Source: Radiobacillus deserti
GTDB lineage: Bacteria > Bacillota > Bacilli > Bacillales > Amphibacillaceae
Reading direction: 5' to 3'
DNA: 64,000 nt
NCBI RefSeq assembly: GCF_007301515.1
Contig: NZ_CP041666.1
Coordinates: 1,178,001-1,242,000, forward strand
Made by a program: the position numbers and the translations under genes
The notes under the pieces: model-generated
What the model saw: the letters and a program-made list of their open reading frames with translations, nothing else
Databases searched by the model: none
Told to the model about the DNA's origin: nothing
Shown here: positions 7,846-16,509 of the stretch, piece by piece
Position numbering within the stretch: position 1 is the first letter of the stretch
Layout: each line of letters starts with the position of its first letter

Positions 7846-8364
7846 TTACTCCTGTCCAAATGTAAATGTTTCGTGAACCGTCCATGCACCATTTTCTAAT
7901 TGGTACATGAGCTGAAAACGATCGACTGTTTGTTCAAAATTAAACTCTTGCATTTTTAAGCTTCCGAACACATCTGAATATTCATCGTGAGAAAGCTTTT
8001 GAGCAATTGTAATATGTGGAACGAAGGAATAGGTCTGTTCCTGTGGCAGCACATTTCCACTGTGAAGACGTTCATTTAATTTCATCAGCTCAGGTACGGG
8101 TTCCACTTTTAAGTAAATCGTATTTGTTACCGGTGAAAAAGAGCTTACTTTCTTAATTTCTAGCTTAAAAGGGGACGTATGTTTAGCAATCTCCTTAAGC
8201 TCCTGAATCAAGTCATTGATTTGATCCTCTTCCAATTCAAATGGTTCTTTCAATGTCACATGTGGTGGAATTAACGCATAATGCGGATCATATCTTTTAC
8301 GGAATGAATTAGCTTCATCTTGTATTTTTTTTGAAGGAAATATAGCGATTCCATATTTCATCAT
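7846..8364 (-). CDS. yjcG: YjcG-like 2H phosphoesterase (2'-5' RNA ligase superfamily)
   Basis: 172 aa from MMKYGIAIFPSKK. Two His-x-Thr motifs define the 2H fold: PPHVTLKEPF (about 37) and VPHITIAQKL (about 117). The two histidines form the active site in the superfamily, which includes cyclic phosphodiesterases and RNA ligases; the substrate of YjcG is not known. Strong RBS GGAGG six bases before ATG 8364; the in-frame ATG at 8385 is rejected because it would precede that RBS. Sequence agrees closely with my memory of B. subtilis YjcG, including the YQLENGAWTVHETF ending. Confidence 0.92.
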   Translation of the reverse strand: MMKYGIAIFPSKKIQDEANSFRKRYDPHYALIPPHVTLKEPFELEEDQINDLIQELKEIAKHTSPFKLEIKKVSSFSPVTNTIYLKVEPVPELMKLNERLHSGNVLPQEQTYSFVPHITIAQKLSHDEYSDVFGSLKMQEFNFEQTVDRFQLMYQLENGAWTVHETFTFGQE

Positions 8365-8465
8365 TTTTGTCCTCCATTCTCTCATTTATTGCGATAGTTA
8401 TGACTGCTAATATTATACCAAAAAATTGAACGAAAGATGACGGTTACAGTTCAAGAAATTTCCAA

Positions 8466-9191
8466 CTAATATCCAAACATCGTCTTTAAGGCTTGTTTGA
8501 TATCTTGTTGCCAATATTTCCAAGTATGATTACCATCAAATTCAACGTATTCATAACTCGTTCCTTTAGATGCTAGCAGTTCCTGTAGCTCCCGATTCGG
8601 TGTAATAAAATCTAGAACTCCATCCCTGGTGGTTTGGACCTCTGTTTCCTTATTTCCAACTGTATGATAGATGGAAAGCTGGTCAAGGTTTTTGGAATTT
8701 GCAACAGCATCCATTACGGTTTTGTTCACAAAGGGGGATTGCATGATGACTTTTCCAAAGGTATTCGGATAACGAAGGGCCGTCATTAATGCAAAGGTAC
8801 CGGCCATCGAATCTCCCATCAACGTTCGGCTACCACCAATTTGAAAGGTCGATATTTCTTCATCTAACAATGGAACGACTTCCTTTACAAGAAAGTTCAT
8901 GTATGCTTCCAGCTTAGCGCCATCTGGATGATATTTGTCTAACCGATCGAATTTATCCTTGTAATGGATACCAACAAATACGGTATCTTCAATGTCTCCT
9001 TCTTCGTGAAGCTGATCACTCCATGTAGCAATTTTCCCGATGCGAAAGTAATCCTCTCCGTCTTGCATAATGCAGAGCTGATAAGATTTTAAAGGAGAAA
9101 ACATCTCTGGAACATACCATTTCACAGTCATTGTTTCTTCTAAAAATTTACTTTCCATTTGACGTTCCATCATCTTTCCTTTTCTTTGCAT
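8466..9191 (-). CDS. yjcH: YjcH-like esterase (alpha/beta hydrolase, esterase D type)
   Basis: 241 aa. Esterase-D-type alpha/beta hydrolase: nucleophile elbow GDSMAG at about 127-132 (GxSxxG with Ser), a preceding oxyanion segment LCIMQDGEDYFRIG, and the C-terminal catalytic His in FDGNHTWKYWQ (about 221). No signal peptide, so cytoplasmic. Start at 9191 has AGGGGTG just upstream; an internal ATG (MMERQMES) is a second possibility. First gene of the yjcH-yjcG-yjcF unit, with a 101-bp gap to yjcG. Confidence 0.88.
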   Translation of the reverse strand: MQRKGKMMERQMESKFLEETMTVKWYVPEMFSPLKSYQLCIMQDGEDYFRIGKIATWSDQLHEEGDIEDTVFVGIHYKDKFDRLDKYHPDGAKLEAYMNFLVKEVVPLLDEEISTFQIGGSRTLMGDSMAGTFALMTALRYPNTFGKVIMQSPFVNKTVMDAVANSKNLDQLSIYHTVGNKETEVQTTRDGVLDFITPNRELQELLASKGTSYEYVEFDGNHTWKYWQQDIKQALKTMFGY

Positions 9192-9343
9192 GTTTACACC
9201 CCTTAGGACAGGTTATCGACTTTATTCCCTATCTTTCTCTATAAAAAACGTATATCTCATTTTATCATAAAATGTGTATTCTCTATACAAATCTGAGCAG
9301 AAATGACGATATAAAAAGAAAAAGCTTTAAGGGGAACAAGCAG

Positions 9344-11089
9344 ATGAAAAAATGGAAATGGAACAGAAAAAGTATATTTGTACAACTTATGGCATTAGCA
9401 TTTTTGATTACGGTGATTACTGGAGGGGCTGTTGGAACAACTAGTTATTTTATTTCGAAACAAGCCTTAATGGATGCTGGAAAAGAAGACCTTCGCCATT
9501 TAGTAAGTGGTTCACTCGCAACTTTACACTCTTTAAACGATCAGGTTGAAAGTGGTGATTTATCGTTAGACGAAGCCCAAGAAAAAGCAAGAGAGTTACT
9601 AAGTGGGCCAAAGAATTCTGAAGGATATGACTTTAAAAAATCCTCTTTCCTTTATAAGGAAGATGGATATATTATTGCGTATGGAACGGATTATTCTACA
9701 CAAGTTCACCCTTCTAATCCAATCGGAGAGGTACCGGAAGACACAACAAATAGAGAAAACATGACCAAAGGTGCTCAAAGCAATAATTTGGAGGACCATT
9801 ATACAACGTATAAAGATGAAAGAGAAGAAACAGGGAAAATAGAAGATAAAATGTCTTATATGACGTACTTTGAACCGTGGGATTGGAATGTCGGAATTGC
9901 AGTGTACCAATCTGAATTTTTTAAATCCTTACATTCGGTAAAATGGTACATTATTGGGATAACTATTGGAATTACCATCCTAAGTCTTGTTATTTTTTAC
10001 TTCGTTATCAGAAGAAAGCTTAAAATGCTTAATCAAGTAACAGAAGCTGCGAATAAAATCGCAGATGGGGAAATTAGCTCTACACAACTTCCAGAATCCA
10101 AAGACGAAATTGGCCAGCTAGCGCATTCCTTTAACTTGATGTCTCATCAATTAAAAGAAGTTATCGTAAAACTTCAAGGGACTGGAAAGCAACTCTTGGA
10201 TTCTGCGAATGATCTTTCTGCAGTATCCGAGGAAACATCTGCAACAAGTGAAGAAGTAGGAAGAGCGATTTCCGAGATTGCTTCAGGAACACAAGCACAA
10301 GCATCTGATTTAGAAGATATTAATCAAAGCGTTGAAACGCTAAACAATTCTATCGATACGATGAACGAACAAACGAACAGAATTAAAGAAATTACGAATG
10401 TATCAGAAAAAGCATCTTCCGAGGGTAAAGAGATTGTGAGTAAGCTTCGTGAGTCGAATGACCAATCTCAACAGGCATCTGATAAAATCAGTGTTGGAAT
10501 CACGAACCTTTACAATAAGTCTAGCGAAATTGCAGGCATTACATCGACTATAGAAAGCATTGCAAATGAAACAAACCTACTAGCTTTAAATGCAAGTATT
10601 GAAGCAGCTAGAGCTGGGGAGCACGGCAAAGGGTTCTCAGTAGTTGCGGATGAAATTCGTAAGCTAGCAGAGCAATCTACAAAGGCTACACACCAGGTTC
10701 AAGAAGTTATTACTAGCATTTCCGAAGAAACGGAAAAGACAGTTATGGTTATGGCTGAATCTATGAACTTTTCCGTTGAATTAAATACAAATGTTCAACA
10801 AACAGAAAAACAGTTCAGTTCGATTTCAGATTCCATCGCAGCAACTACGGAAGCTTTAACAGTATTAACAGCAGAGATTGCAGAAATCGTTCGTCATAAT
10901 ACAAAGATTACAGCGGGCATACAAAACACTTCAGCTGTGTCTGAAGAAACAGCTGCTTCTGTCGAAGAAATTACATCTTCTGTGGAAGAGCAAATTCGAG
11001 CGATTTCAAACGTTGCAGAATCTGCAGAGCAACTGACAGAATTGAATCAAGAATTAAATGAAGTCTTGAAGGCGTATCGTCTTTCATAA
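9344..11089 (+). CDS. Methyl-accepting chemotaxis protein with extracellular Cache-type sensor
   Basis: 581 aa from MKKWKWNRKS; the frame runs up to 9272 but AAGGGGA before 9344 decides the start. Architecture: membrane helix (about 12-35), extracellular single-Cache-like domain (about 40-200; contains the DFKKSSFLYKEDGYIIAYG beta-strands), second membrane helix (about 205-228), HAMP, and a long cytoplasmic signalling coiled coil. The hairpin tip ESIANETNLLALNASIEAAR (about 399-418) is the CheA/CheW contact of all such receptors. Ligand unknown. Orphan receptor gene with its own terminator. Confidence 0.92.
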   Translation: MKKWKWNRKSIFVQLMALAFLITVITGGAVGTTSYFISKQALMDAGKEDLRHLVSGSLATLHSLNDQVESGDLSLDEAQEKARELLSGPKNSEGYDFKKSSFLYKEDGYIIAYGTDYSTQVHPSNPIGEVPEDTTNRENMTKGAQSNNLEDHYTTYKDEREETGKIEDKMSYMTYFEPWDWNVGIAVYQSEFFKSLHSVKWYIIGITIGITILSLVIFYFVIRRKLKMLNQVTEAANKIADGEISSTQLPESKDEIGQLAHSFNLMSHQLKEVIVKLQGTGKQLLDSANDLSAVSEETSATSEEVGRAISEIASGTQAQASDLEDINQSVETLNNSIDTMNEQTNRIKEITNVSEKASSEGKEIVSKLRESNDQSQQASDKISVGITNLYNKSSEIAGITSTIESIANETNLLALNASIEAARAGEHGKGFSVVADEIRKLAEQSTKATHQVQEVITSISEETEKTVMVMAESMNFSVELNTNVQQTEKQFSSISDSIAATTEALTVLTAEIAEIVRHNTKITAGIQNTSAVSEETAASVEEITSSVEEQIRAISNVAESAEQLTELNQELNEVLKAYRLS

Positions 11090-11095
11090 AACATG

Positions 11096-11131
11096 AAAAA
11101 TACTATCCCGGTTAGGGGTAGTATTTTTTTG
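11096..11131 (+). terminator. Chemoreceptor terminator
   Basis: AAATACTATCCC-GGTTA-GGGGTAGTATTTTTTT, strong stem and T-run. Confidence 0.92.
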
Positions 11132-11220
11132 CCTAAATATAGAACGTACAGGCACACTCCCAATCGGAATCTCTCACGTATTCATAAATTGTAATAAGAG
11201 CGAACGAAGGAGGGAAATAA

Positions 11221-11460
11221 GTGGCTTGTTACGGTAGATATCGTTATTGTGGACCAAACTGCTCAGGACCAGGAGCTCCTATCAATCAGCTAGATTCTAT
11301 TTGTAGACAACACGATTTATGTTATCGAAGATACGGACAAAAACATTGTGATCGGATCTTTTTAAGTAGAGTCCGGCCGCTTGCAAATCGAAGAACCAAA
11401 ATGGGAAGAGATGCCCGTTTTATGTATAAAGTCATGCGATTAAAGTCTACATTATTCTAA
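11221..11460 (+). CDS. Phospholipase-A2-like small protein (parvovirus VP1u/PLA2 type)
   Basis: 79 aa, GTG start preceded by GAAGGAGGG. CGPNCSGPGAP (residues 10-20) is the Ca2+-binding loop pattern of phospholipase A2 (YxGxG-like, as CGPxCSGPG), and DSICRQHDLCY (about 26-36) is the PLA2 active-site helix with the catalytic His-Asp pair. This is the short domain shared with the parvovirus capsid unique region, which hydrolyses the sn-2 ester of phospholipids. The basic C-terminal half is unlike secreted PLA2. No signal peptide, so how or whether it reaches membranes is unclear. Five cysteines. Monocistronic, terminator downstream. Activity is inferred from motifs only. Confidence 0.82.
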   Translation: MACYGRYRYCGPNCSGPGAPINQLDSICRQHDLCYRRYGQKHCDRIFLSRVRPLANRRTKMGRDARFMYKVMRLKSTLF

Positions 11461-11463
11461 CGA

Positions 11464-11505
11464 AAATAAACCTAAGTTTACGAGTAACTTAGGTTTATTT
11501 TTTGC
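11464..11505 (+). terminator. Terminator after the PLA2-like gene
   Basis: AAATAAACCTAAGTTA...TAACTTAGGTTTATTTTTT, 15-bp stem with T-run. Confidence 0.93.
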
Positions 11506-11650
11506 ACCAATATTTTTTAGTTGTGTTGATTAGTACTATTGATGTATATGAATGTGAAGCTACATTCGACTACCAATCTTCTAAGATCCCCTTCTTATTA
11601 GCATTGACAAGATGCTAGAAAAAGGATTATATTATTATTTGTCGATACTT

Positions 11651-11723
11651 GATTCCGTAGCTCAGCTGGGAGAGCGCCACCTTGACAGGGTGGAGGTCGT
11701 TGGTTCGAGCCCAATCGGAATCA
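11651..11723 (+). tRNA. tRNA-Val (anticodon GAC)
   Basis: Complete cloverleaf: acceptor GATTCCG/CGGAATC, D-arm GCTCAGCTGGGAGAGC, anticodon stem CCACC/GGTGG around TTGACAG (anticodon GAC, valine), T-arm with GGTTCGAGCC. CCA is not encoded. A lone tRNA; no rRNA or tRNA cluster nearby, and no integrase or attachment-site duplication next to it. Confidence 0.97.
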
Positions 11724-11944
11724 TCAACTGCATGGTTACAGCATTTTAGGATAGTGATACATGCCTTTGTTTAAAGGTGTGTGGCGCTACCTTTACTGTA
11801 TGTTCGGCCTTCTAGCGTTGTATTCATTATACTCGCATAGGGGGCTATTTTAATGGCTTTAATCGAACATAAAATAAAAACTAAATCGAAGTTGTATCTT
11901 ACGTGGCAATATAAAACATTACTTTTCCATCTAAATACGAATGT
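11724..11944. other. Intergenic region after tRNA-Val
   Basis: No recognisable element. An ATG at 11853 with AGGGGGC upstream opens a frame of about 55 codons that runs into the convergent hemolysin III gene; it resembles nothing and is not called. Confidence 0.4.
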
Positions 11945-12586
11945 CTATTCCAATAGAGTTAGTACACTCAAAACGTGCATAAAACTTCCCGCCACGACAA
12001 AAAGATGCCATACTGCATGATGAAATTTGAATGCTCTCCATATGTAGAAAATAGCCCCTAACGTATAAAACAGACCACCAACGACGAGATACGTTAATCC
12101 TTTAGGTGTAAGGTATTCTGTTAAAGGACCCCAAGCTAAAACAATGAACCAACCCATCACAACATATAGCACCGTTGATGTGAATAAGAACTTTTTAACG
12201 AAAAATGACTTAAAGACCGTTCCTCCAATAGCAAATCCCCATACGATACCGAAAATAGTCCATCCTAACCAACCTTGAACCGCTATTAGCATGTAGGGGG
12301 TGTAGGTTCCAGCGATTAAAAAGTAGATAGAAGAATGATCAAATATTTCAAATAAATCTTTCACTCTGCTACCTTCTGGGAACGCATGTAATAACGTAGA
12401 CGATACATACATGAGAAGCATGGTAAAACCGAATATGATGAAACTTACAATATGCCATGCGGTTCCGTACAAGGACGAATATACAATCAATACAACTAAT
12501 GATACGATACTAAAAAGAACTCCTATACCATGTGTAATGGCGTTTGCAAGTTCCTCACCTTTGCTGAATGTATGTGTGTTAGCCAT
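11945..12586 (-). CDS. Hemolysin III family membrane protein (TrhA/YqfA, PAQR-like)
   Basis: 213 aa from MANTHTFSKGEE with RBS AAAGGAGAG. Seven predicted membrane helices. The family's metal-site histidines are present: NAITHGIG (about 13), SSTLLHA (about 62), FDHSSIY (about 80) and the terminal FKFHHAVWHLFV (about 190-201). Despite the historic name, bacterial members are membrane proteins of the PAQR/CREST superfamily linked to membrane energetics and lipid homeostasis; haemolytic activity should not be assumed. Single gene. Confidence 0.93.
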   Translation of the reverse strand: MANTHTFSKGEELANAITHGIGVLFSIVSLVVLIVYSSLYGTAWHIVSFIIFGFTMLLMYVSSTLLHAFPEGSRVKDLFEIFDHSSIYFLIAGTYTPYMLIAVQGWLGWTIFGIVWGFAIGGTVFKSFFVKKFLFTSTVLYVVMGWFIVLAWGPLTEYLTPKGLTYLVVGGLFYTLGAIFYIWRAFKFHHAVWHLFVVAGSFMHVLSVLTLLE

Positions 12587-13008
12587 TATATCTCTCCTTT
12601 TTAATCGTATAGTTTTGTTCACAAGCACGCACGATTTTAATGAAGTTTTTCATATTATTCACTGCGTATCTTAATCGTAAATCAATTTAGTTTACTTTTT
12701 CTCGATTATTCGTTTAAAACATGATATACCAAAATGAACAACGAATTCTATACGTTTCCTTTTAACTTTTCTAACTATAACACAAATAGATTATGACATG
12801 GATTGTCAACACTTCACTAAACAGTTAATATTCGTTCTACCACTTTGTATATTCACTCTGAGAAAGTTAGACCTTTTGATTGTCAATTGTAGTCTAATGA
12901 ACCAGATCCGCATGCCTAACTGGAAATCACCGGTTGAGCTCAATTGAAAGCATAAAAGAAAATGCCTGATAACAACCGTTATCAGGCATTTTCCTATTCA
13001 ACAACTCA
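12587..13008. other. Intergenic region between hemolysin III and ltaS-type genes
   Basis: AT-rich. Holds the upstream region of the hemolysin III gene and, at 12957-12996, the terminator of the LtaS-type gene. No ORF or repeat recognised. Confidence 0.5.
12957..12996 (-). terminator. Terminator of the LtaS-type gene
   Basis: Arms AAAATGCCTGATAAC and GTTATCAGGCATTTT around an AACC loop; strong on the minus strand. Confidence 0.92.
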
Positions 13009-14850
13009 TCATTCAAAATCATAAAACCGGAACAAATCCCCATAAACAATCTCATCTGAATAATTCAATTCTTGCATGACCTTTTCTTTTATCGGTTCAC
13101 ATGCCGTATTGTCTTCTAGAGGGCTTTTTGAATCTCTATCATAGCACGTTTCTTTCGTATATGCGTAGTCATCACTTATAAAGCTACCATCCCGGAAAGT
13201 GATAAATTCTTTTCGATCATCCGCAAACAAATCCGTACCAAATCCAATGTCATTAGAAGTATCTATACCGAGTAGATGCAAGAGAGTAGGTTTGACATCA
13301 ATTTGACCAGCAAGTTCTGACATAACTTTGCCTTCTTCGCCAGGAATGTGAATGAAGAATGGGACACGCTGTAACTGCAAATGATCATAAGCGGTAATCT
13401 CTTTTCCTAAATATTGACCGAGTGCTTTATTTTCATATTCACTAATTCCGTAATGATCTCCCATTAAAACAATAACCGAATTATCGTATAGTCCGGATTG
13501 TTTTAATTGCTCAAAGAACTGTTCGATAGCTTCGTCCGTATAGCGGACGGTTTGGAAATAATGATTAAGTGTCGTAGACTCTGAGTCATACGGTTCAATC
13601 GATGCATCCTCTTCTCCTAATTCGTAAGGATGATGATTCGTTAGTGTAATGAACTTTGTATAGAACGGTTTAGGTAGCTCTTGTAAGTATTTGATGGACT
13701 GTGTGAAAAATGACTTATCCTTTAATCCCCATCCTACAGAATTTTCTTCCGTAATCTGATAGGCCGTTTCATCAAAAAATTTCTTATAGCCTAATGCATC
13801 GTACATAATGTTCCGATTCCAAAAGCTTTTATTATTCGCATGGAAGACGGAAGAATAATACCCTTGTTGATTTAAGATTTCTGGCATTGCGTTATATTCA
13901 TTTTGTCCTCGAACAAAGAAAACAGCGCCGCTCGGTAGAGGATATAACGAGTTTTCTACAAGGAATTCCGAATCAGATGTTTTCCCTTGTGCCACTTGAT
14001 GATAAAAGTTTTCGAAATAATAGCTTTCGCCAACCAAGTCATTCAAAAACGGTGTGATTTCTTCGCCGTTCACTGTATTGTTAATCACGAAGCTTTGTAT
14101 CGATTCTAATGAAATAAAAATAAGGTTACGATCCTTCGCAATTCCAAAAAGCTCCGATTGATCCTTACTTTTCACGTTTTGATTTACATAGTCACTGATT
14201 TCTGAGATTTTGCTTTCATCTGCAAAAGCTCTTTGAGAAGTAGAGAAAGCTTGTTGTGCAATATCATACACATGGTAATTAAACAGACCAATATTTTTAA
14301 CAAAGTCTTCTCGATCAAACACATTCGTATATAAGTTCGGTCGTCCTACTTCTGCCAGTAATAAGTTAGCAACGAGCATGACAACAGATAAAGCTAAAAT
14401 AGATCTTTTTTTCTTTGGGACATAGGTTATTGTATCTCGTTTAAAACTGATGATCATGATAAGGATAACGTCAATTAGTAATAATGGATCTGATGGGTGA
14501 AGCAAGCTAAATATGCTATTTGTTACATCTCCTGCGTTATTAGCTTGGAACATTACTGGAATTGTAATGAAATCCGTGAAATCTCGATAAAACATCGTAT
14601 TGGCCCAAATTATGATTGTGCCTAATAGTGCTCCAATACTAACGAAAAGTTTTTGATAAATCCCTTTAAACCAAATACTTAATCCAAAAAATAAAAACGC
14701 TGAAATAAATGGATTAAGGACAAATAGAATGGCTTGCATCGGATTATCTATCGACATATCAAATACCAACGAATAAACGAGGAGCGTTTTAAATCCGAAG
14801 AGAATACTAGCAAGGATATATATAGGTAAGTGGATGATTTTTTTCATCAT
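13009..14850 (-). CDS. Lipoteichoic-acid-synthase-type sulfatase (LtaS family)
   Basis: 613 aa. Five N-terminal membrane helices (to about residue 165), then an extracellular sulfatase-fold phosphoglycerol transferase domain. Key residues: catalytic Thr in GKTSDSEF (about 293), metal-binding Glu in IFISLESIQS (about 250), MGDHYGISEY (about 465) and FHANNKSFWNR (about 343). LtaS moves glycerol-phosphate from phosphatidylglycerol to a growing lipoteichoic chain on the outer membrane face. B. subtilis has four paralogues (LtaS, YfnI, YqgS, YvgJ); I cannot say which this is. The next gene upstream on the same strand is an MFS carrier, and beyond it a glycolipid-type glycosyltransferase, so a teichoic-acid anchor context is plausible. 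Confidence 0.9.
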   Translation of the reverse strand: MMKKIIHLPIYILASILFGFKTLLVYSLVFDMSIDNPMQAILFVLNPFISAFLFFGLSIWFKGIYQKLFVSIGALLGTIIIWANTMFYRDFTDFITIPVMFQANNAGDVTNSIFSLLHPSDPLLLIDVILIMIISFKRDTITYVPKKKRSILALSVVMLVANLLLAEVGRPNLYTNVFDREDFVKNIGLFNYHVYDIAQQAFSTSQRAFADESKISEISDYVNQNVKSKDQSELFGIAKDRNLIFISLESIQSFVINNTVNGEEITPFLNDLVGESYYFENFYHQVAQGKTSDSEFLVENSLYPLPSGAVFFVRGQNEYNAMPEILNQQGYYSSVFHANNKSFWNRNIMYDALGYKKFFDETAYQITEENSVGWGLKDKSFFTQSIKYLQELPKPFYTKFITLTNHHPYELGEEDASIEPYDSESTTLNHYFQTVRYTDEAIEQFFEQLKQSGLYDNSVIVLMGDHYGISEYENKALGQYLGKEITAYDHLQLQRVPFFIHIPGEEGKVMSELAGQIDVKPTLLHLLGIDTSNDIGFGTDLFADDRKEFITFRDGSFISDDYAYTKETCYDRDSKSPLEDNTACEPIKEKVMQELNYSDEIVYGDLFRFYDFE

Positions 14851-14955
14851 ATCTATTCCCCCACAAATGAATAATCATATTAATCTGCCCCATCTAAAAA
14901 AGCTTTACTATACATGACGAATTTTGTCTGCATTTTGTTTCATAATCGATCATAA

Positions 14956-16350
14956 TTATTTGTTTCCACGCTTCGTTAATGTACGTTTAACGTGCTTGAT
15001 ATCTGTTACATTATTGTTAGCCATTTTCACATAGCAAATGGCAGAAGGAATTAAGAAAAGTTGTAAGACGCATAAGGTAATTATATAGTTATGCGGCTCC
15101 GTAAACTGTGTTCCAATAATCCCTAAAATAATCCCAACAGCTACATTCCCTATGGTTCTTCCGATACTATTGAAAAGATTAGCAATACTAAATGCTGTTC
15201 CTCTATGCTCAGGAAGGTTCACATCTGTTATTAGTGCCAGCCAATTCGGAGTATTTGCTGATTGAAATGCAGAGGCAACAAAAGATAATAAAAATAACAA
15301 AGCAACCCATGGGTTTAAAAAGATTTGTTGGATAAGGCTGACTACAATGTCCACAGCGCTCCCGTCATTTGGTAAGGATAGATTGGTCATTGGAATAGCA
15401 AAAAAGCAAATGTATAAAGGCAAAGTAAAGAAAACAAAGAAAGCTGTTATATAAGCTCTGCCTTTGAAGCTTTTTCTTTGAACGCGATCCCCAAGATGTC
15501 CTAAATAGACAGACGCCATTCCACCAATTTGAAAAATAGCATACAAAAATCCGGACGCAATAACGGCTGTATCCATGTCATACCCTTGTTGAATGATTTT
15601 ATAGGTATATAAGGTCGGAATCCAAATAAGGCTCCCTGTTGCGATATTCATAAAGAGAGCTTGGAAGTACAAATACACATTACTGCCTTTTAACAGAATT
15701 GCTTTTAAGTGTTTTGCTTCAATGACATAGTCATATGTCTGATTACTACTCTCCATTTCGTTTAATTCTGGATCAGAAGCACCACGGTTTGGCTCTGTAA
15801 TAAACACATATAAAAAGATGAGAGCTAACCCAATCATACCAACTAATTCAAAGGACCATCTCCAGCCGGAACTAGTCGTTGTTAAGGAAGCCATCATAGA
15901 ACCAACAATTCCGCCAAGGCCTTGAGCCATTCCCCATAAGCTTAGAATGAGTCCGCGTTTTCGATAAGGGATGTAATCCGTTAGAACGCTGAACCCAATG
16001 GAAGCCATACAACCAAGACCAATTCCGGTTAAAATCTGATAGAAAAGTAATTCTACAAAGCTACGACTAATTGCAGTTAAGAAAATGGAACCTACCCAAA
16101 TTAGGGTTCCAATAATGATTAATCTCTTTCGCTTATGTTTGCCGGACAGGTACCCCCAATAAATAGAAGAAATTGCTGTTACTAATATATTCATCCCGGA
16201 GATAAACCCAAGATTTCCTACATTAATAGATAGATCTTCAGCAATGTATGGAAATAGTGGAGGGAAAAGTCCAATTATGATATGTTCAAAAGCAGCAAGA
16301 GCAATAAAAACAAATATGGTATAGTATATTTGGAAGGTAGAAAGTTTCAC
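14956..16350 (-). CDS. Major facilitator superfamily transporter
   Basis: 464 aa, GTG start with AAAGGAGC. Twelve or so hydrophobic helices; MFS motif A is GYLSGKHKRKRL (about 66-77) between helices 2 and 3 and is repeated as GHLGDRVQRKSF (about 280-291) in the second half. GLFPPLFPYIAEDL and the paired GxGLG(C)MASIGFSVLTDYIP segment recall Spinster-type lipid carriers. Same strand as the LtaS-type gene and divergent from a UgtP/MGDG-synthase-type glycosyltransferase, so flipping of a glycolipid anchor is a reasonable guess; substrate is not shown by the sequence. Confidence 0.85.
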   Translation of the reverse strand: MKLSTFQIYYTIFVFIALAAFEHIIIGLFPPLFPYIAEDLSINVGNLGFISGMNILVTAISSIYWGYLSGKHKRKRLIIIGTLIWVGSIFLTAISRSFVELLFYQILTGIGLGCMASIGFSVLTDYIPYRKRGLILSLWGMAQGLGGIVGSMMASLTTTSSGWRWSFELVGMIGLALIFLYVFITEPNRGASDPELNEMESSNQTYDYVIEAKHLKAILLKGSNVYLYFQALFMNIATGSLIWIPTLYTYKIIQQGYDMDTAVIASGFLYAIFQIGGMASVYLGHLGDRVQRKSFKGRAYITAFFVFFTLPLYICFFAIPMTNLSLPNDGSAVDIVVSLIQQIFLNPWVALLFLLSFVASAFQSANTPNWLALITDVNLPEHRGTAFSIANLFNSIGRTIGNVAVGIILGIIGTQFTEPHNYIITLCVLQLFLIPSAICYVKMANNNVTDIKHVKRTLTKRGNK

Positions 16351-16509
16351 AAGGAAGCTCCTTTTAGTTTCCTAAGTCTTCAACCATATTATTTTATCAC
16401 AATAGATAGTGTAAATATATGAAATTGATTATTTACAAAACTTTACCCAATACTTAATACAGATTTGTTATACTTGGTAAGTATTTGTAAAAGAAGGGTT
16501 GATTATTAT

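Noticed and set aside
11651..11723. tRNA-Val as an attachment site of a mobile element
   Set aside because: No duplicated 3' tRNA end within the window and no integrase gene.
11853..12020. Small gene after tRNA-Val (MALIEHKIKTKSK...)
   Set aside because: Has an AGGGGG but overlaps the convergent hemolysin III gene by about 75 bases and resembles no protein; the reading frame looks accidental.
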